A DNA stretch of 64,000 nt from Isoetes taiwanensis. Lineage: Eukaryota > Streptophyta > Lycopodiopsida > Isoetales > Isoetaceae. Under the pieces are notes generated by a model. The model searched no databases, was not told the origin of the DNA, and was given only the letters and a program-made list of their open reading frames with translations. The stretch lies in assembly GCA_021234155.1 (NCBI GenBank), contig JAJEKV010000025.1:5311310-5375309 (forward strand), in the 5' to 3' direction. Position numbers and translations under genes: made by a program. How positions within the stretch are numbered: the stretch's first letter is position 1; every line of letters starts with the position of its first letter. Shown here in pieces: positions 48,991 through 60,877 of the stretch.

Positions 48991-49536
48991 ATTCATTAGC
49001 ATTGTAATATTGTCCCCTGGAATTTCCTGCATCTACCTGCAACTTGTAGACCTCTTAGTGAATTACTAAATCAAATAGATAAGGCAAATACAAAGTTAAC
49101 CACCTAAAACGCAAAGGTACTGTAACCTACTTACTGCATTAAAAACAGTTAAAACTCAAAATCTACTGTAACCTACTTATTGAGCACAATTTCAACTTAC
49201 TCAAAGAGAGACAGGGCAACATGTTGTTGCCAATACCTTTTCAGATGCAGAATGTTAATAGGATTAAGCAGCTCATTTCCATCAATCGCTGACTTTAGCC
49301 AATAGGAATCTTTGCCTCGCTACACCAATCACCCTCAAAGGGCCCTTCCCAAAGATTTTCAAATTTGCTTGACACCTTTTCCTTTGCCTTGTTCCATTTT
49401 AACACCAACTCACCATTCTTTAGAGTGCCTTGTATTTGTGAGCTTTTAAAAGGCAGCTTATGTCCTTACCTTTCTTCAAGAGTATTGCATTCTCAGCCTC
49501 AACTCGTGTTCCTCTAGTTGCATCAACCTGACAAAC

Positions 49537-50330
49537 CTATCTTTGAGGGCTTCCCTCCATTTCCATATTTATTTTGTGTGCTAGTCTCAAGGATGGCAGC
49601 TCAAGCTCTATTGGCACAATGGATTCTATGCCATAAACCAAACCGAAAGGTGTATGCTTGGTAGTCGCTTTTAATAGTGGTTCTATAGGCCCATAATGCA
49701 TCATGAAGTTTGACATGCCAATCTCTTTGGACATGCTTATGGTCTTTGCAGAATTGATTTGAGGCCTTTGTTTGTGGATTCACCTTTTGGCCATTGCCTT
49801 GGGGATAATAAGCGTAACTCTTAACATGTTTGATCTTCAATGTGGCTAATAATGTGGCAATGACCTCATTAATGAACCGGCCGCCACTATCGATATTAAC
49901 TTAAAAGGAATACCAAACCCGCACATATGTTTTCATGCGTAAATCTTGTCTGTGGTCATGGCATTAGCCTCCCCGAAAGTGGCATTGCTTCAGCCCATTT
50001 TGTGAAGTAGTCTGTTGTAATAAGCACATATTCATGTTGAGCACATGAAGGTGGGATCTATAGGGCCAATAAAGTCTAGCCCCCGTGACTTGAAATGGTC
50101 CCGAGATGTAATAGTCAAAAGAGGAGCCGGGTCAAGCAGATCCTCTTGCCAAATATTTGACACTTGTGGCAACTTTTTGATCATATTATAACAATCTTTA
50201 AACAAAGAAGGCCAAGTAGTACCCGCACCTTAAAATCTTCTTGGTCAGTATATGCCGCATAATGCCCCCACATATCCCATCATGACACCAATAACCAATT
50301 TTGCTTCCTCCTTGCCGACACATCTCATCA
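49537..50330 (-). pseudogene. Gypsy integrase
   Basis: Reading minus across frames: a zinc-binding part around 50260-50180 (HDGICGGHYAAYT... WPSLFKDCYN), the core with GLDFIGPI (about 50085-50060, first Asp), TTDYFTKWAEAMP, FGIPFKLIS (49920-49890; the second Asp region is degraded), SYAYYPQGNGQKV (about 49820-49780) and, near the C-terminus, TPFGLVYGIESIVPIELELP (49655-49595). It would insert the element's cDNA. No single frame covers it. Confidence 0.75.
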
Positions 50331-50516
50331 ATACCTTTCTTTGTTCCGCCTCATAAAACATTGTTAATGAGTCTAAATTTACTGCATTTCTCCTGGAACC
50401 TCCTCTGTTGGCTGGTGCACCAAATTCTAGGTACCTCTGTTTCTTCTATACAAGAGATCAGAACGTTAGTTTCACTGTCAATTTCATCTTCTTCCAAACC
50501 ATCTTGGTCCTCATGT

Positions 50517-51137
50517 TCAAAGAAAATGTAGGGAAGGTATGCACCGATCCTCAATGGTTTTAATCACCTTTACATTGATATTATAGGTCCGCACTTTGCA
50601 CTTCCATTTGTAGATCTTGACTTTGTGTTGTTTTTTGCAAAAAGTAAAAGCCATAGGATTTTGTCTTATTAGAACTTGTACCTCACTATTCTCAAAAAGG
50701 TGTCCTTGTCTATCTATGAGGAATATAAGGGCAGCTGCACTCTTTTCAAGCCTAGAGTACCTAACTTCAGATTCCACTGTGACTTTACTAGCAAACATGA
50801 CAACCATATTGCTTTGTAACAGAGCTACCCCTATAGCCTTTTTGTTATACTAAATGTAAGCTTGGAAAGACTTCATAGGATCCGAGGTTTTAACAAGGTG
50901 GACTCACACAGATAGCTTGAATTATCTTTGTCAACGCGCCCTAACAAGGTTCACCCACTCAACCCGAATGTGCTTACTCTCTTGCTTTGTAAATTTCCTA
51001 TTTTTTGTCGCATTTGTAATAGGGCTAACTGATGGGAAAAAATGTGGTACATACATTCCGAGAAAACTTGTCATACCTAAGAAACTTTTCACTTGTTTGA
51101 TAGTCTTTGGTGGAGGAGCCTCTTTTAGTGCTTCCAT
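50517..51137 (-). pseudogene. Gypsy RT thumb/connection and RNase H
   Basis: At 51105-51030 minus encodes IKQVKSFLGMTSFLGMYVPH, the hallmark after the RT palm (F/LG.. YYR.FI). At 50790-50700 it encodes VESEVRYSRLEKSAAALIF, the Gypsy RNase H motif with the catalytic Glu. The frame shifts between the two. Confidence 0.75.
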
Positions 51138-51289
51138 CTTGCTTTCACCACTTGAATGCCCTTGGTGGATATCTCATGCCCCAACAAATCTCCTTTGAAC
51201 ATAGAAAACATGCATTTCTTAGGGTTCAAACTTACCCCTTTCCCGCACATAGCAAAGAGTTTAGTAAAATAGTCCAAGTGTTTATCAAA

Positions 51290-51950
51290 ATGAAGTGCCT
51301 ACGATAAATCATCTAAAAAAGCCCCAACAAATATGATGGCATTTCTTTAAATATAGTATCCATGGCTCTTTGAATGTAGCCGGAGCATTCATGAGACCAA
51401 AGGGCATCCTTTTCATGGCAAATATCCCCAAGGTGTGATGAATGTTGTTTTAGGGTCTGATCTTTCTTTTTTAATACCGATTTGATTAAAACCGAGAATC
51501 CATCTAAGAAAGAGTATATTTCCTTACCGCCACAAAGATGTAGAACATGTTCCGTAAAGGGTAAGGGATAGCAATCCTTAATAGTAGCCTTATTTAGATC
51601 TCTATAATCTATGCATATCCTTATTGCTTTGTTCTTTTCTCAACCGGTACAATACATGACAACCATTCGTGGTTTATTATTTCGCTATGACTCGCATCTT
51701 TCATTCTGCATAACCTTTCCTTTATCAATTCCGTAAGTGCAACATTTATTCTCCTTAATTTGATAACAGTGCTTCTCATTTTCTTTGATCCTACTTTCAA
51801 CTCACAAACTTTTCTATCCACCCTATCAGCCTTCTTTATAATCCCAAGCAAAACATCCTTCCATTCATCAAAGAGTTGAGTTACCTCGATGTTCATCTTC
51901 CTTCCCCAATAGATCTCCCAGATACAAAATTCTTTCTTGGCCTTCTTTTA
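51290..51950 (-). pseudogene. Gypsy reverse transcriptase
   Basis: Minus frames show INVALTELIKERLCRM and HEWLSCIVPVEKR (51790-51630), then CIDYRDLNKATIKDCYPLPF (about 51615-51555), and FLDDLS (51303-51320), the YxDD-type catalytic box. The order and spacing fit Ty3/Gypsy RT. Frames are broken between the blocks. Confidence 0.75.
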
Positions 51951-52179
51951 CTATTTTTACTTCACTCACCTTTTTTTCTTCACTTGCATTGATTACCGTA
52001 ATGGGATGTAACCGCCTCAAGTCTTCCTCTTCTAATTCATCTTCTTTTATTGTTCTCCTCGCTAAGTGCTCAAGTAGCACATTCTTGCAAAGAGCATTTG
52101 CTTCACTATTGAGATCTCTTGCAACATGGTTGAGTTCCCATTGTTGAAACCAGTGAGCTCGTCAATGCTTGATCCCCAA

Positions 52180-52440
52180 ATATCATATCTTCTTGCTTGG
52201 CCCGATATTCCCCCAAAATTTGCCTGCAAACTAATTGAGAATTTCCAAATATCACTATGTCAGCTTATACCAATATGTTTGGCTTGAAGACCGCTATAAT
52301 GGCTTTATATTCTGCCATATTCGAGGTAGTATTAGGACAAATCTTCCTACCTTAGCCAAAGAACTTATTTTCTTTATTTTTCAAAAAAGCGTAAGAAGCT
52401 ATATTTAATTTTTTGATATTCCACCATCAAACCATAAGAA
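52180..52440 (-). pseudogene. RNase H-like domain located before the RT
   Basis: The minus strand encodes FLWFDGGISK (about 52440-52410), SNMAEYKAIIAV (about 52330-52295) and GNSQLVCRQILGEYRA (about 52250-52200). DGG, the MAEY Glu and G(D/N)S with QLV are the archaeal-type RNase H signature seen in plant Tat-like Gypsy elements; here the D of GDS is N. It lies between protease and RT rather than between RNase H and integrase. Stops interrupt it. Confidence 0.65.
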
Positions 52441-52639
52441 AGCAAAAATTTTTTTGGAAGGAATGCTAACCTTGGTCAATGACTCTATCCTTATGTTGGA
52501 AACAGCAAGAGGTAACTCATATTCACCAAAAGGTTTGATGTAAGCATGTCTTCTTCAATAAAGTTTAAGGATTCAAATTCTCCCAAAATTATTAAGCAAG
52601 GTTACAGCTTTTTCTTTGCATCCGATATGGTACATTCTC

Positions 52640-53340
52640 CTTGGACCAAATAGGTCTTGCATCCACCGTAGAAAGCCATCTCCCCGCCTAATAGTAAATC
52701 ATATATATCTGTTTTATCATCCACACCTTCAAAAGCTACCACAACAAAAGTTAGCAAAGAACAATAATGCCTTCCACATCAATTAATACATTACTTAGAT
52801 TCCTATGGAATTGATTTCTCATCGAAGCAGTTGAAAAGGACTTAAGTACCATGGGTGCTTTTTATCTATTTCTAAGCCACAATACTTCATTATGTGATGA
52901 GGCATGGCATTCAAAGGAGACCTCCATCTAGCAATACCTTAGATAAGGTTTGCTTGCCAAGTTTTGCAGCACAAGTGAAAGCTCCTGGATCATATTCATT
53001 TTGCACCAGCATTTGTTCATTGATATGGTTTGTAAAAGCCACCTGTTCTTCTTGTGTCAAATTCACATGATCTTCCTTGGTTAGACTTAAAACTTTTTCC
53101 CTATAGGATGGTGCAATCCTTAACAAAGTAAGCAAGTCTACACTCACCTTTGCATTTTTCATCAATGAATCAAATTCATCTACCTCTTTTTTTTTTTTAC
53201 AAACCTTTGATGTGGGAGGAATAGGTATAGCCCCGATTGTCTTCCCTTTGTTTTCCTTTCAATATTTTTGGTTCCATTCTTCCTTGAACAACCTTCTCTT
53301 CCCTTGTGTTCTCGCGATAGCCCTTTGTATGTACCGCCAT
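52640..53340 (-). pseudogene. Gypsy gag C-terminus and protease
   Basis: Minus 53165-52911 encodes MKNAKVSVDLLTLLRIAP, then LSKVLLDGGLL, continuing in another frame with NAMPHHIMK (about 52900-52880), the protease DG(S/G)xxNxMP region. A later YDLLLG at about 52705-52690 resembles the protease end (Y-x-LLGRPW). Confidence 0.6.
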
Positions 53341-53460
53341 AATCTCCTCCTCGCCTTTTCCTCGATTCCTCGCATAAACCTAATTGACATCATCGATCGC
53401 TAAACAAACCTTATTGTTGAAGAAGGTTTTGAGTCTGGGGCATAGCTCGATAGATGCCCG

Positions 53461-54976
53461 TGATCTAAACATTAGATGTGTTAGATCCGCATTCCACATC
53501 CAGACTGCATCTAACGAAGATGCTTACACACCTTAAAAAAAAATTTTAGCCCTTTTTTTTTTTTTCTTTTAGGTTTTGTAATCGCTAGACATTGCCACAC
53601 AGCCCAAAACGATTTTTTGGCACTCCAAATGGGGAATTGATTCTCTCTCGCCATCGAATCCGCACTTTTGCACCTCGATTTAACCATATCGAGCCCATTC
53701 AGCCAAAAAAACAGCTTTTTTTATGACAAACATGTAGTTTTCAAGGAATGCCTTGCTTCAACAGCTTAATGACTTTAACTTGCTCTTCAATTCCTTTTCA
53801 ATCTCACCTAAAACGCATTCAAAAGAGCAACAACTTGCATTTAATGATCAATGGACTTAGAATGGGCATTCAAGCAAAAGAAGCATGCATGTGTAACAAT
53901 AGGTAGTAAAGTAATAATAGGTATAATGATCAAGGCAAGTACATCAGAGGGTTTAGAAGAAATTTTAATTTTACAAACGATCTTATGCGATCTAAAAGTA
54001 TAGATGTTTCGATGCTTACGATGCTTTAGATCTACGATCCGGACGATCTATCTTTAGATGCTTTTCGAAAACCGGGTCCGGGTAGGATTATTTGACATGT
54101 TTGAGTCGATTTTTCAATGCTTCCCCCGCCTTGCAAAATACCCTTCACACTACACTGCCTTCATAATGGCCAATGACGGTGCAAAAGCACAAAATGGTCA
54201 TGAATTGTCTTGAGGATGCAGACTTGGTATATGCACATATTTCAAAGAAATTGTTAGCCATCAATGAGAAATGTCAATTGTTTTCTATGTCGCTAATTTG
54301 TGGTAAGATCACTTTCGCTGGTTTAAACCTTTAGTTTTGCTTTTACGCTGAAAAGTTTCAATGCAACGAAACTAGGTTTTCGGCACGCTTTTTTTTTCCG
54401 GCCGACGAGGGAAAAATATTTAAAAGACGATTTTTACCTGTATACGTATTTCGACTTTATACGCCCGTAAAAATAATTTCGTACATACGTAACCTATCTC
54501 TTTCCTCAAACCGACATAGGCATTGCCGGGCCAATACCAGTTTAGCAAGGTTTTTACTCACGATTGAAAAAGGGTAAAATTGCCCACGCCGAGAAAATCA
54601 CGAAGAATCATTCCTTCCTTGTCTCTTAGTCAATATGGTTTGGCTTTTGCGATCCGTGTCCTTCAAGATGTAAAATGGCTTCCCTAAATCCGTAATCCAT
54701 TCTTCTAACTCATGCCGTATCACAAACTATATGATTTTCCCTTGAAGGGGCTTTTGTTCTACTCTTACGCCAGCATCCCTTCTTGAATCGATAGGAAACC
54801 TTGTGCTCCAACGACGAAATCTGTTTTATTGGCATTCAGTCCCGCGATCTCAGACTTCAAACATCATTTCTATTGCCGCCCTTGCACCAGACATCTCTAA
54901 AAATCTCTATCATGTTAAGCTAATTTGCTTCGGAGCCATGGAATGGAAACTGGCTGAAGTAGCAATCGCAGACAAG
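53461..54976. other. Stretch with no supported gene
   Basis: It would contain the Gypsy 5' LTR and leader, but I could not define one. It holds the right copy of the 110-bp repeat (54204-54303). T runs at 53549-53569 and 54390-54397 are not informative. Confidence 0.45.
54204..54303. repeat. Repeat flanking the Gypsy remnant, right copy
   Basis: Direct match of 48362-48473 with small indels. Confidence 0.7.
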
Positions 54977-55160
54977 AAGGAGCCAAACCCTAAGATGAAG
55001 ATGCTAAAATGAGGAGCTGATGAAGAACAAAGGAACGTGGAAAGGAGATAATGTGAGGGAAGCATAAGGAAAAAGATAAATTAACTAATCCAACCAACCA
55101 CCGTAGTTCTAGAACTTCATTTACCTTCTAATCAGCGAAACGGTAAATGCCATTTATGCT
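54977..55160. repeat. Dispersed repeat, copy 2
   Basis: Direct match of 39105-39292. It differs by small indels, for example around GAGATAATGTGAG. Confidence 0.75.
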
Positions 55161-55291
55161 CGCACCTACTAGGCTATACGAAATCTTGCATGCAACTACT
55201 ATAGGAACCTTTCTCCTTCATTCTCAAACCCTTCATTCTCCTTCAAGCGCCTTCGCCTTCCTTCCTTTCCTTCCCCGGCCTTCTCGGGACC

Positions 55292-55752
55292 ATGGTGAGC
55301 CATGTTGCCCCCGTTCCATCTCGCCGGAGTTGTCTGAGAGAAGCAAAGAAGGAGATCAGAAAATTGATCTCCAAATCCCTTCCCCCCTCCTGTAGATGGT
55401 GTTGTAGCTGCCTTCTGCACCACAACCCCGAGGAATGCGAGGAGCTTTTTCTTGAGGGCAAGCTTCGACCGGGCAATCCTAATCTTAGCAAAGAAAGATC
55501 AACAAACCATGAGTCCCCACATACACCAAAGATCACCAATGATTCGTGATGAAGAGCCGAAAGAGAGATCAAGAAGAAGAAGAAATGGAGGAAGCAGATG
55601 AGGAGTGGCGGAGGAATTGAAGAAGAGAAGAGGTAAACAATCCCTCAATGCCCCTCACTGGATGATGAAGACCTCGTTGTAGAAGCCATCCTTGAGGAGA
55701 TGGCAGACGAAAGCAATGAGGAAGAAGAGGAGGACGAGAAGGATGAGGACTA
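55292..55752 (+). pseudogene. Gag-like or host ORF fragments
   Basis: A plus frame at 55292-55549 contains CRWCCSCLLHHNPEEC, a Cys/His cluster close to but not matching a CCHC knuckle, preceded by REAKKEIRKLIS. About 100 bp later another frame (55656-55752) reads SLDDEDLVVEAILEEM, then an acidic run and TAA, followed at once by AATAAAAG. The two could be parts of one short protein with a polyadenylation signal. The family is not recognised. Confidence 0.3.
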
Positions 55753-58150
55753 ATAAAAGAGGTTTTTTTTTTTGTGTAAGCGAGCTGGCCATCTCCAAAA
55801 AAAGCTTCACCTTAAGCTTTTGAATGGAGCTAGGAATCTCCTTAAATTGCCTTGAGCTGTTTTATCTTGAAAGAGCTGGGCAACTCTAATAAAAGGCCCT
55901 CCTTATGTAATTTTTTTTTTTTGATAATATACATACTTAATTTCAGAATTTGTTTGTAATCAAGCATTTCACTTTAATGCTCTACTTTAATTTCTTTAAC
56001 TTGCTTTAACCTGCCACTTCTACATTAATGCTCAAAAGCCATCTTTTTCCTTTGTCCTTGTCTTAGGCGATAAGGAGTTCTATTCTTAGGCACTTGCAAA
56101 GTTCTGTTTTTGGCTTTGCTCGTGCAAGATTAGTTTGGAATTGTTGATCAAGATAAGAGTGACATCTTTTAACTTCGATTTGTTAAACGATCCCGTTACA
56201 TGTCTAATTTTAGAATCGCTTTGAATTCTTGCTCTTTCAATCTTAGTTTTATGAGAGCTCGCTTGTTGACTTCTGTGTAACGATGCTAATTCACGCCAAA
56301 GCGCCGAATTAAATTTGTCGCAAAAGGTTTAAATTGTAATTAGCTCCAATTCACACTTTATGGAATTGCATACAATGGCTAGTTTTCTTAATATTAATCT
56401 TATACAAAAGCCTTCCGCTAATTCTACTCTTGCATTCAAAGGGTTTAAACTATAATTAGTCCAATTCACGCCCCCCGCGGAATTGGATACAAATGGCAAG
56501 TTTTCTTAATATTAATTTTACACTAAACACAATTTAGCAAATGGGCATTAAGTGCCTTCGCTAATTCAACTATTATTCTAAAGAGTCCAAATTGTAAATT
56601 AGCCCAATTCATGCATGGAATTCGCTAATGTACAATTAACTATTAATCTTCTTATACACGCCAAACGTAATAAACAGTTCAACTTTTTTCTAGTTTGCTT
56701 CCAAATCAACCGCTTTTGTTGTCTATTCTTCTTTTGTGTAGATCATTAATTATTCTTCCCTTCAAAAGAATGTCGGAGTCATGAACGAAGGGTGGAGGGG
56801 GCTTCCACTCTTCCCACGCCTAGCGTGAACTCTAATGACATCAGGTTGAGCAGCTTTGAATACACCCGGCGATATTCAACTAAAGTTCCCCTCGCGCCGG
56901 GAGATTTCGCCAAGGCCTATACCAATCTTCGAAGTTTCGTGGAAGGTCTTCATATTTAGCACTATAATATGATCATTCTTGCGAGATGTGTTCGGGATGG
57001 CCACAAGCATGGGCTTATTCAATGAGTTATATCATGCTCGAGAGGCTTGAAATAGAGAATGTTCAAATTGAGAATGAAAATTGTAGAGCCTCGAGGGACA
57101 TTTTGGGTAATAGCCCAATAGCAACACCATCTAACTTGCCATATTTTGTCAGTACTCAGCCTTCTTGTTCCAACGCCTACTACCTCTTGTTTCTACTGCA
57201 CAAGATTTGATACTCAACGAGGAACAAATACACGACATCTATGTAAAAATGTAAAGATTGTCTAGTATTTTGTAAACTCCCGAATGTGTCCGGGTCCAGT
57301 GCCTTATAATTTTGAAACTTTGATCGAATGGTCCGGCTACAAGCCTAGTTATTTTAAACATATGACGTAATCAGCTTTGAGCATCTTAGTATATGTACCA
57401 ATCTACTTTTTCGATGCATCTTGCTCTATTTCTTTCGCAAAAATGAAACTCTTACCTTTTTTAAACGAATTAGTGGCCATGCAACAAAGGTTCCGATGCT
57501 TTCTCCTACTGTGTCTCCATCAAGATGCCTTTTTGGGTAATGCTTTGTCATTGAAATGGCAAATGGTAACTAGGATCTTCACATGATCACTTCCCGTGTA
57601 GGAACTCCATGGCATACCGCTGGATCGCATTTATTCTACCTTCAAATTCCTACAAAGATGTAACATTCTCCAACATTGTTGAATCTCGTAAGATTATGGG
57701 ATTAAATTGTGCAAGGGCTTATTCAAAAGAGCAGTGAACTTACATAAAGTCATTCAGACGCAGCGCCTTTCCAGCTTTTCGAAGTTCTTTGATTTCTTGG
57801 TATAGGCTTTCGAATGGCAAGAAAGGTCATAACAAGATTAGGTGGCATTTTTTACAAATTATCCGCTAATTATACCTGGGTTTTAGGGTTGAGTGAAATT
57901 TAATTTTGATTTCATAATAGGGCTGTTGTTGAACCATTAACAATGGCCTAAAACGCGGTCATCCATTAGGGTGCAATCATAAAATTTTTGACCGCCGATT
58001 TGAAGTCGATCCGCTTAAATCTAAATAATCAAGCCAGATCTATCTGGACCGGGCGATTTAAAGTCGATCCGAATGACACCCATCGAACCAAAAGTCGAAT
58101 CGCTTAACTAAATCCAACCGGCCGATTGCTTATGGAAATCTATATATGAT
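55753..58150. other. AT-rich stretch with a degenerate tandem repeat
   Basis: At about 56310-56650 three diverged units share AAATTGTAATTAG..CCAATTCA and TTTTCTTAATATTAAT at about 120-135 bp spacing. Short frames (56986-57210, 57377-57586) have no recognisable domain. Confidence 0.45.
56310..56650. repeat. Diverged tandem repeat, about three units
   Basis: Units start near 56323, 56440 and 56580, each with CCAATTCA..GGAATT and, in two, TTTTCTTAATATTAAT. Confidence 0.6.
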
Positions 58151-58879
58151 TTTGATTTTTTTTTTTTTTTCTTTTTGATTGCGGACTTGCTCCTAGGGCC
58201 AAGAAATCCCAAGGCGCCAAGATCTTCGCAAAAATGCCACCCAAAAATTGTGCTGCTCAACTTCCGCCGAGACACAAGAAAGAGAAGCCACTCAAGGTCG
58301 GGTGATTCTTCATCCTTCCAGATGTCATTCATTCATTGTTCTATTCTTTGTTCAATATTTAGGTTATGTTCATTGGTCTATTTATTGTACAATGTTTGTT
58401 CTTATGTTCCACAATAAATCTTCCTTCCGCCTAATTGTCTTGTTTATCATTTCTCTAGCAAGTGAGTTAAATCGCTTTGTATAATTGTCCTTCCCTGTGT
58501 TTAATTGTCTTGCCCATTTAATTGTTCTATCTATAATTTGTCTAGAAGTGAGTAAATTATTTTGCCCGCGTTTAATTGTCCTTCCCAAGAGTGATTGTTC
58601 ATGCTTTTTGTCCTAGCTATGATTAACTGCCTCAGAATTGGAACCGATGCCGCTCTTTACATTGTAGTCCGTCCGAATGTTTCAAATTCGATGTTTCGTG
58701 TTTCATCTTCATGTTGGGCAGACAACTAAAATCGCGCTTAAACGGTATTGCACCCTCATTTGGCAGGAAGAAGAGGCAAAACCGGTTGGTAGTAGCTACA
58801 CCTCCTTCTAAGAAAGCAAGAGGCTCTGGAAGATGCCCCGTGGACCCCAAGCTCACGTAAAAGGGAAAGCCTAATAAGA
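58151..58879. other. Stretch with no supported gene
   Basis: A T run at 58157-58170 and short frames only. At 58234-58300 a plus frame starts MPPKNCAAQLPPRHKKEKPL and could be a first exon of the ORF group to its right, but no acceptor links them convincingly. Confidence 0.35.
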
Positions 58880-59870
58880 ATGCAAGCACTTATGCATTGT
58901 CGATGGATGATAGCAGATCCATTATCGAAAGGCATGCACATCCTCAAATGTCCCGAGGAGAAGATGGATGATAGTGCGGAGTGGTATATTGACGTAGGTA
59001 AAAAAAATGGTAAGGTGAATCTTGTGTTACACTCCAAGAAAGAAGAGACCGATCTCATAAAGAAACAAGGTATTCTTATCACTTGTGAGGAGCAGGATGA
59101 CATATATTGTCAACTTCTGATGGAGGTTGTGAAGAACCACAAGAAAGATCTTGTCAGATTTACACATGCAAGGGCAACATGTTTCAAAGAGGGTCCGATG
59201 AAGAAGGATGTGAGTGCTGAGTCATGTTTCAAGTATGTATGGCCTCAAAATATTGCTCTCACCCAAAGTCTATAAGTAGTGAGGAGAGCTTTATGAGGAC
59301 CTTCCAAGTTACTATCTAGAAGACTTGAAGCATCAAAATGATATCAGGGATGTACGAAGATTGCTGGACTTAGGAAAGGATATCCCAGCTACAACAATTG
59401 ATGGCATGCTGGCAGAAAATGAGTCCCAAAAAAATTTGCAGCTGGAGGCAATGAGTAGGCTAGTCAAGTATGCAGACAACTACCCACTTGGCCAATCTTT
59501 TACACATCCCATCCATGTTGACCGCCTGGTGAGATCGCATAAATCAACATTTGTTAGCAGCGGTATGGCCCCGGCAAGCATGCGAGAGAAATCTTGAGGG
59601 CTTATGGTGAGAATCCGTGCCAAGTCCCCATGCCAAATGACATGCTTCCTTTTGGGATAAGAAAAAGGATGTTCCACTCCGCTGGACAACACCGAGGAGC
59701 TTTACAATGGAGAACCCAAATGTATGATTTCTTATTATTGACGGGACATCATTCTATTGAAGCAAAAAAGATCCCTCTCCAAACAAAGGCAAACAAGACA
59801 AACCATATATCCGCTTTCACTATAACCACGTGGAGGTGTCAGCCTTTAAGCTCCCATATGCCCCGCAGAG
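58880..59870 (+). pseudogene. Unidentified protein-coding remnant
   Basis: Consecutive plus frames look like one broken protein. 58880-59275 has SAEWYIDVGKKNGKVNLVLH and KNHKKDLVRFTHARATC. 59325-59597 has ELYEDLPSYYLEDLKHQN just upstream, then MLAENESQKNLQLEAMSRLV and VRSHKSTFVSSGMAPASMRE. The next frame (59594-59720) continues LRAYGENPCQVPMPNDMLPF. Composition is soluble and helical and no domain is recognised. It directly precedes a LINE RT fragment on the same strand and could be that element's upstream ORF or an unrelated host gene. Confidence 0.4.
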
Positions 59871-60139
59871 GGACCTCGCAGAGATTAGTACAACATTAAA
59901 CGAAATGGGCTTAAGTCTTCCTTTGCAAACTAGAAGCCAAGAACTATCGCATAAATCATGGTGGGCAGATGTTTTCCAAGCTATTAGGTAGTTTGTTGGA
60001 ACGAAATTTGAGCTGGGGGCCAAGAGAATAGCAAAGAGCCCCGGCCTTTAAGCATGTTTTCTCGGCGTAATTACAACACTCTGCACCATGCTCTAACTCT
60101 AAGAGTCCTCGGCTAAAAAAGCTAAAGCACCGTGAAAGC

Positions 60140-60877
60140 TTTATGTATGGCTTTCATCGATTTCTCCAAAGCCTTTGATATCGGAAGGGCTAGGGTTCCG
60201 CATTAATCTTATGGGGCGAGTGGCTTGCCCAGCACGAGGAGGTGATTATCAAACCGGAACGGGTGTATCGACTAGGTAATGTGAAAGCACTATCTACAGC
60301 ACGGCATGCCTGCCCTTTATCACATATCTTATTCGGACTCTATATTGATGAACTTGAGGAGTGGCTTCTCAGTAGAGGTATGGCGGGAACTCAGTTAGGA
60401 AATTTTGTGATCCAGTTTCTATTGTATGCAGACGATGTGATTCTTCTTGCAAATAGGCCTGAAGTATTGCAAAGTCATCTAGATGTGTTATTGCACTGTG
60501 AGGAGCGGGGAATGCAGGTCAGTTTGGGGAAATCCAAAGTAATGATATATGGGACTGTCAAAAGACTAGATCTGTTCTACAATAAAGCTAAATTAGAAAC
60601 AGTGGATTGCTACAAGTACTTGGATTTAGAGTTCTGTTCAAGTTACGGATGGAAAGAATGCATAAAGAAAAGGATTGCTGGAGGAAAGGCGGCTTTGTCT
60701 GGAATGTTGAGAAAATGCTACAGGTTATGTCTCACGAATTGGGGATTGAAGAAAATGATGTTTAAGACATTGGTGCGCATCGGGTCTTATATGGAGCACC
60801 ATTATGGAGACCAAATGCCATCTCGAGAGCTACCGGGACCAAATAGAAGTTTTGAAGACCTTCGATGGAAGAATTAG
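60140..60877 (+). pseudogene. LINE reverse transcriptase fragment
   Basis: About 60148-60185 encodes MAFIDFSKAFDI (RT motif with the first Asp). Then 60242-60877 is one open frame of 211 residues with ACPLSHILFGLYIDELEEWL, LLYADDVILLANRPE (catalytic YADD), MQVSLGKSKVMIYG, CYKYLDLEF and MLRKCYRLCLTNWGLKKMM. It is clearly related to the LINE 1 RT (LFELYIDQLESWL, IYADDVGF) but from a diverged subfamily. There is a frame change at about 60190-60240. The 3' part to about 61140 is decayed. Confidence 0.8.

Larger units (their letters stand above)
49040..53460 (-). mobile_element. Decayed Ty3/Gypsy retrotransposon, internal region
   Basis: Minus-strand order: gag end and protease (53340-52650), RNase H-like domain (52440-52180), RT (51900-51290), RT/RNase H connection and RNase H (51137-50517), integrase (50330-49537). 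Every domain is in several frames with stops, so it is dead or mis-sequenced. Clear LTRs were not found; only a repeat of about 110 bp at 48362 and 54204 flanks it. The extra RNase H upstream of RT is unusual in position. Confidence 0.8.

Noticed and set aside
58905-58925. IADPLSKG string resembling the Copia C-terminal ADxLTK motif
   Set aside because: No Copia RNase H sequence precedes it and the following residues do not fit. Likely chance.
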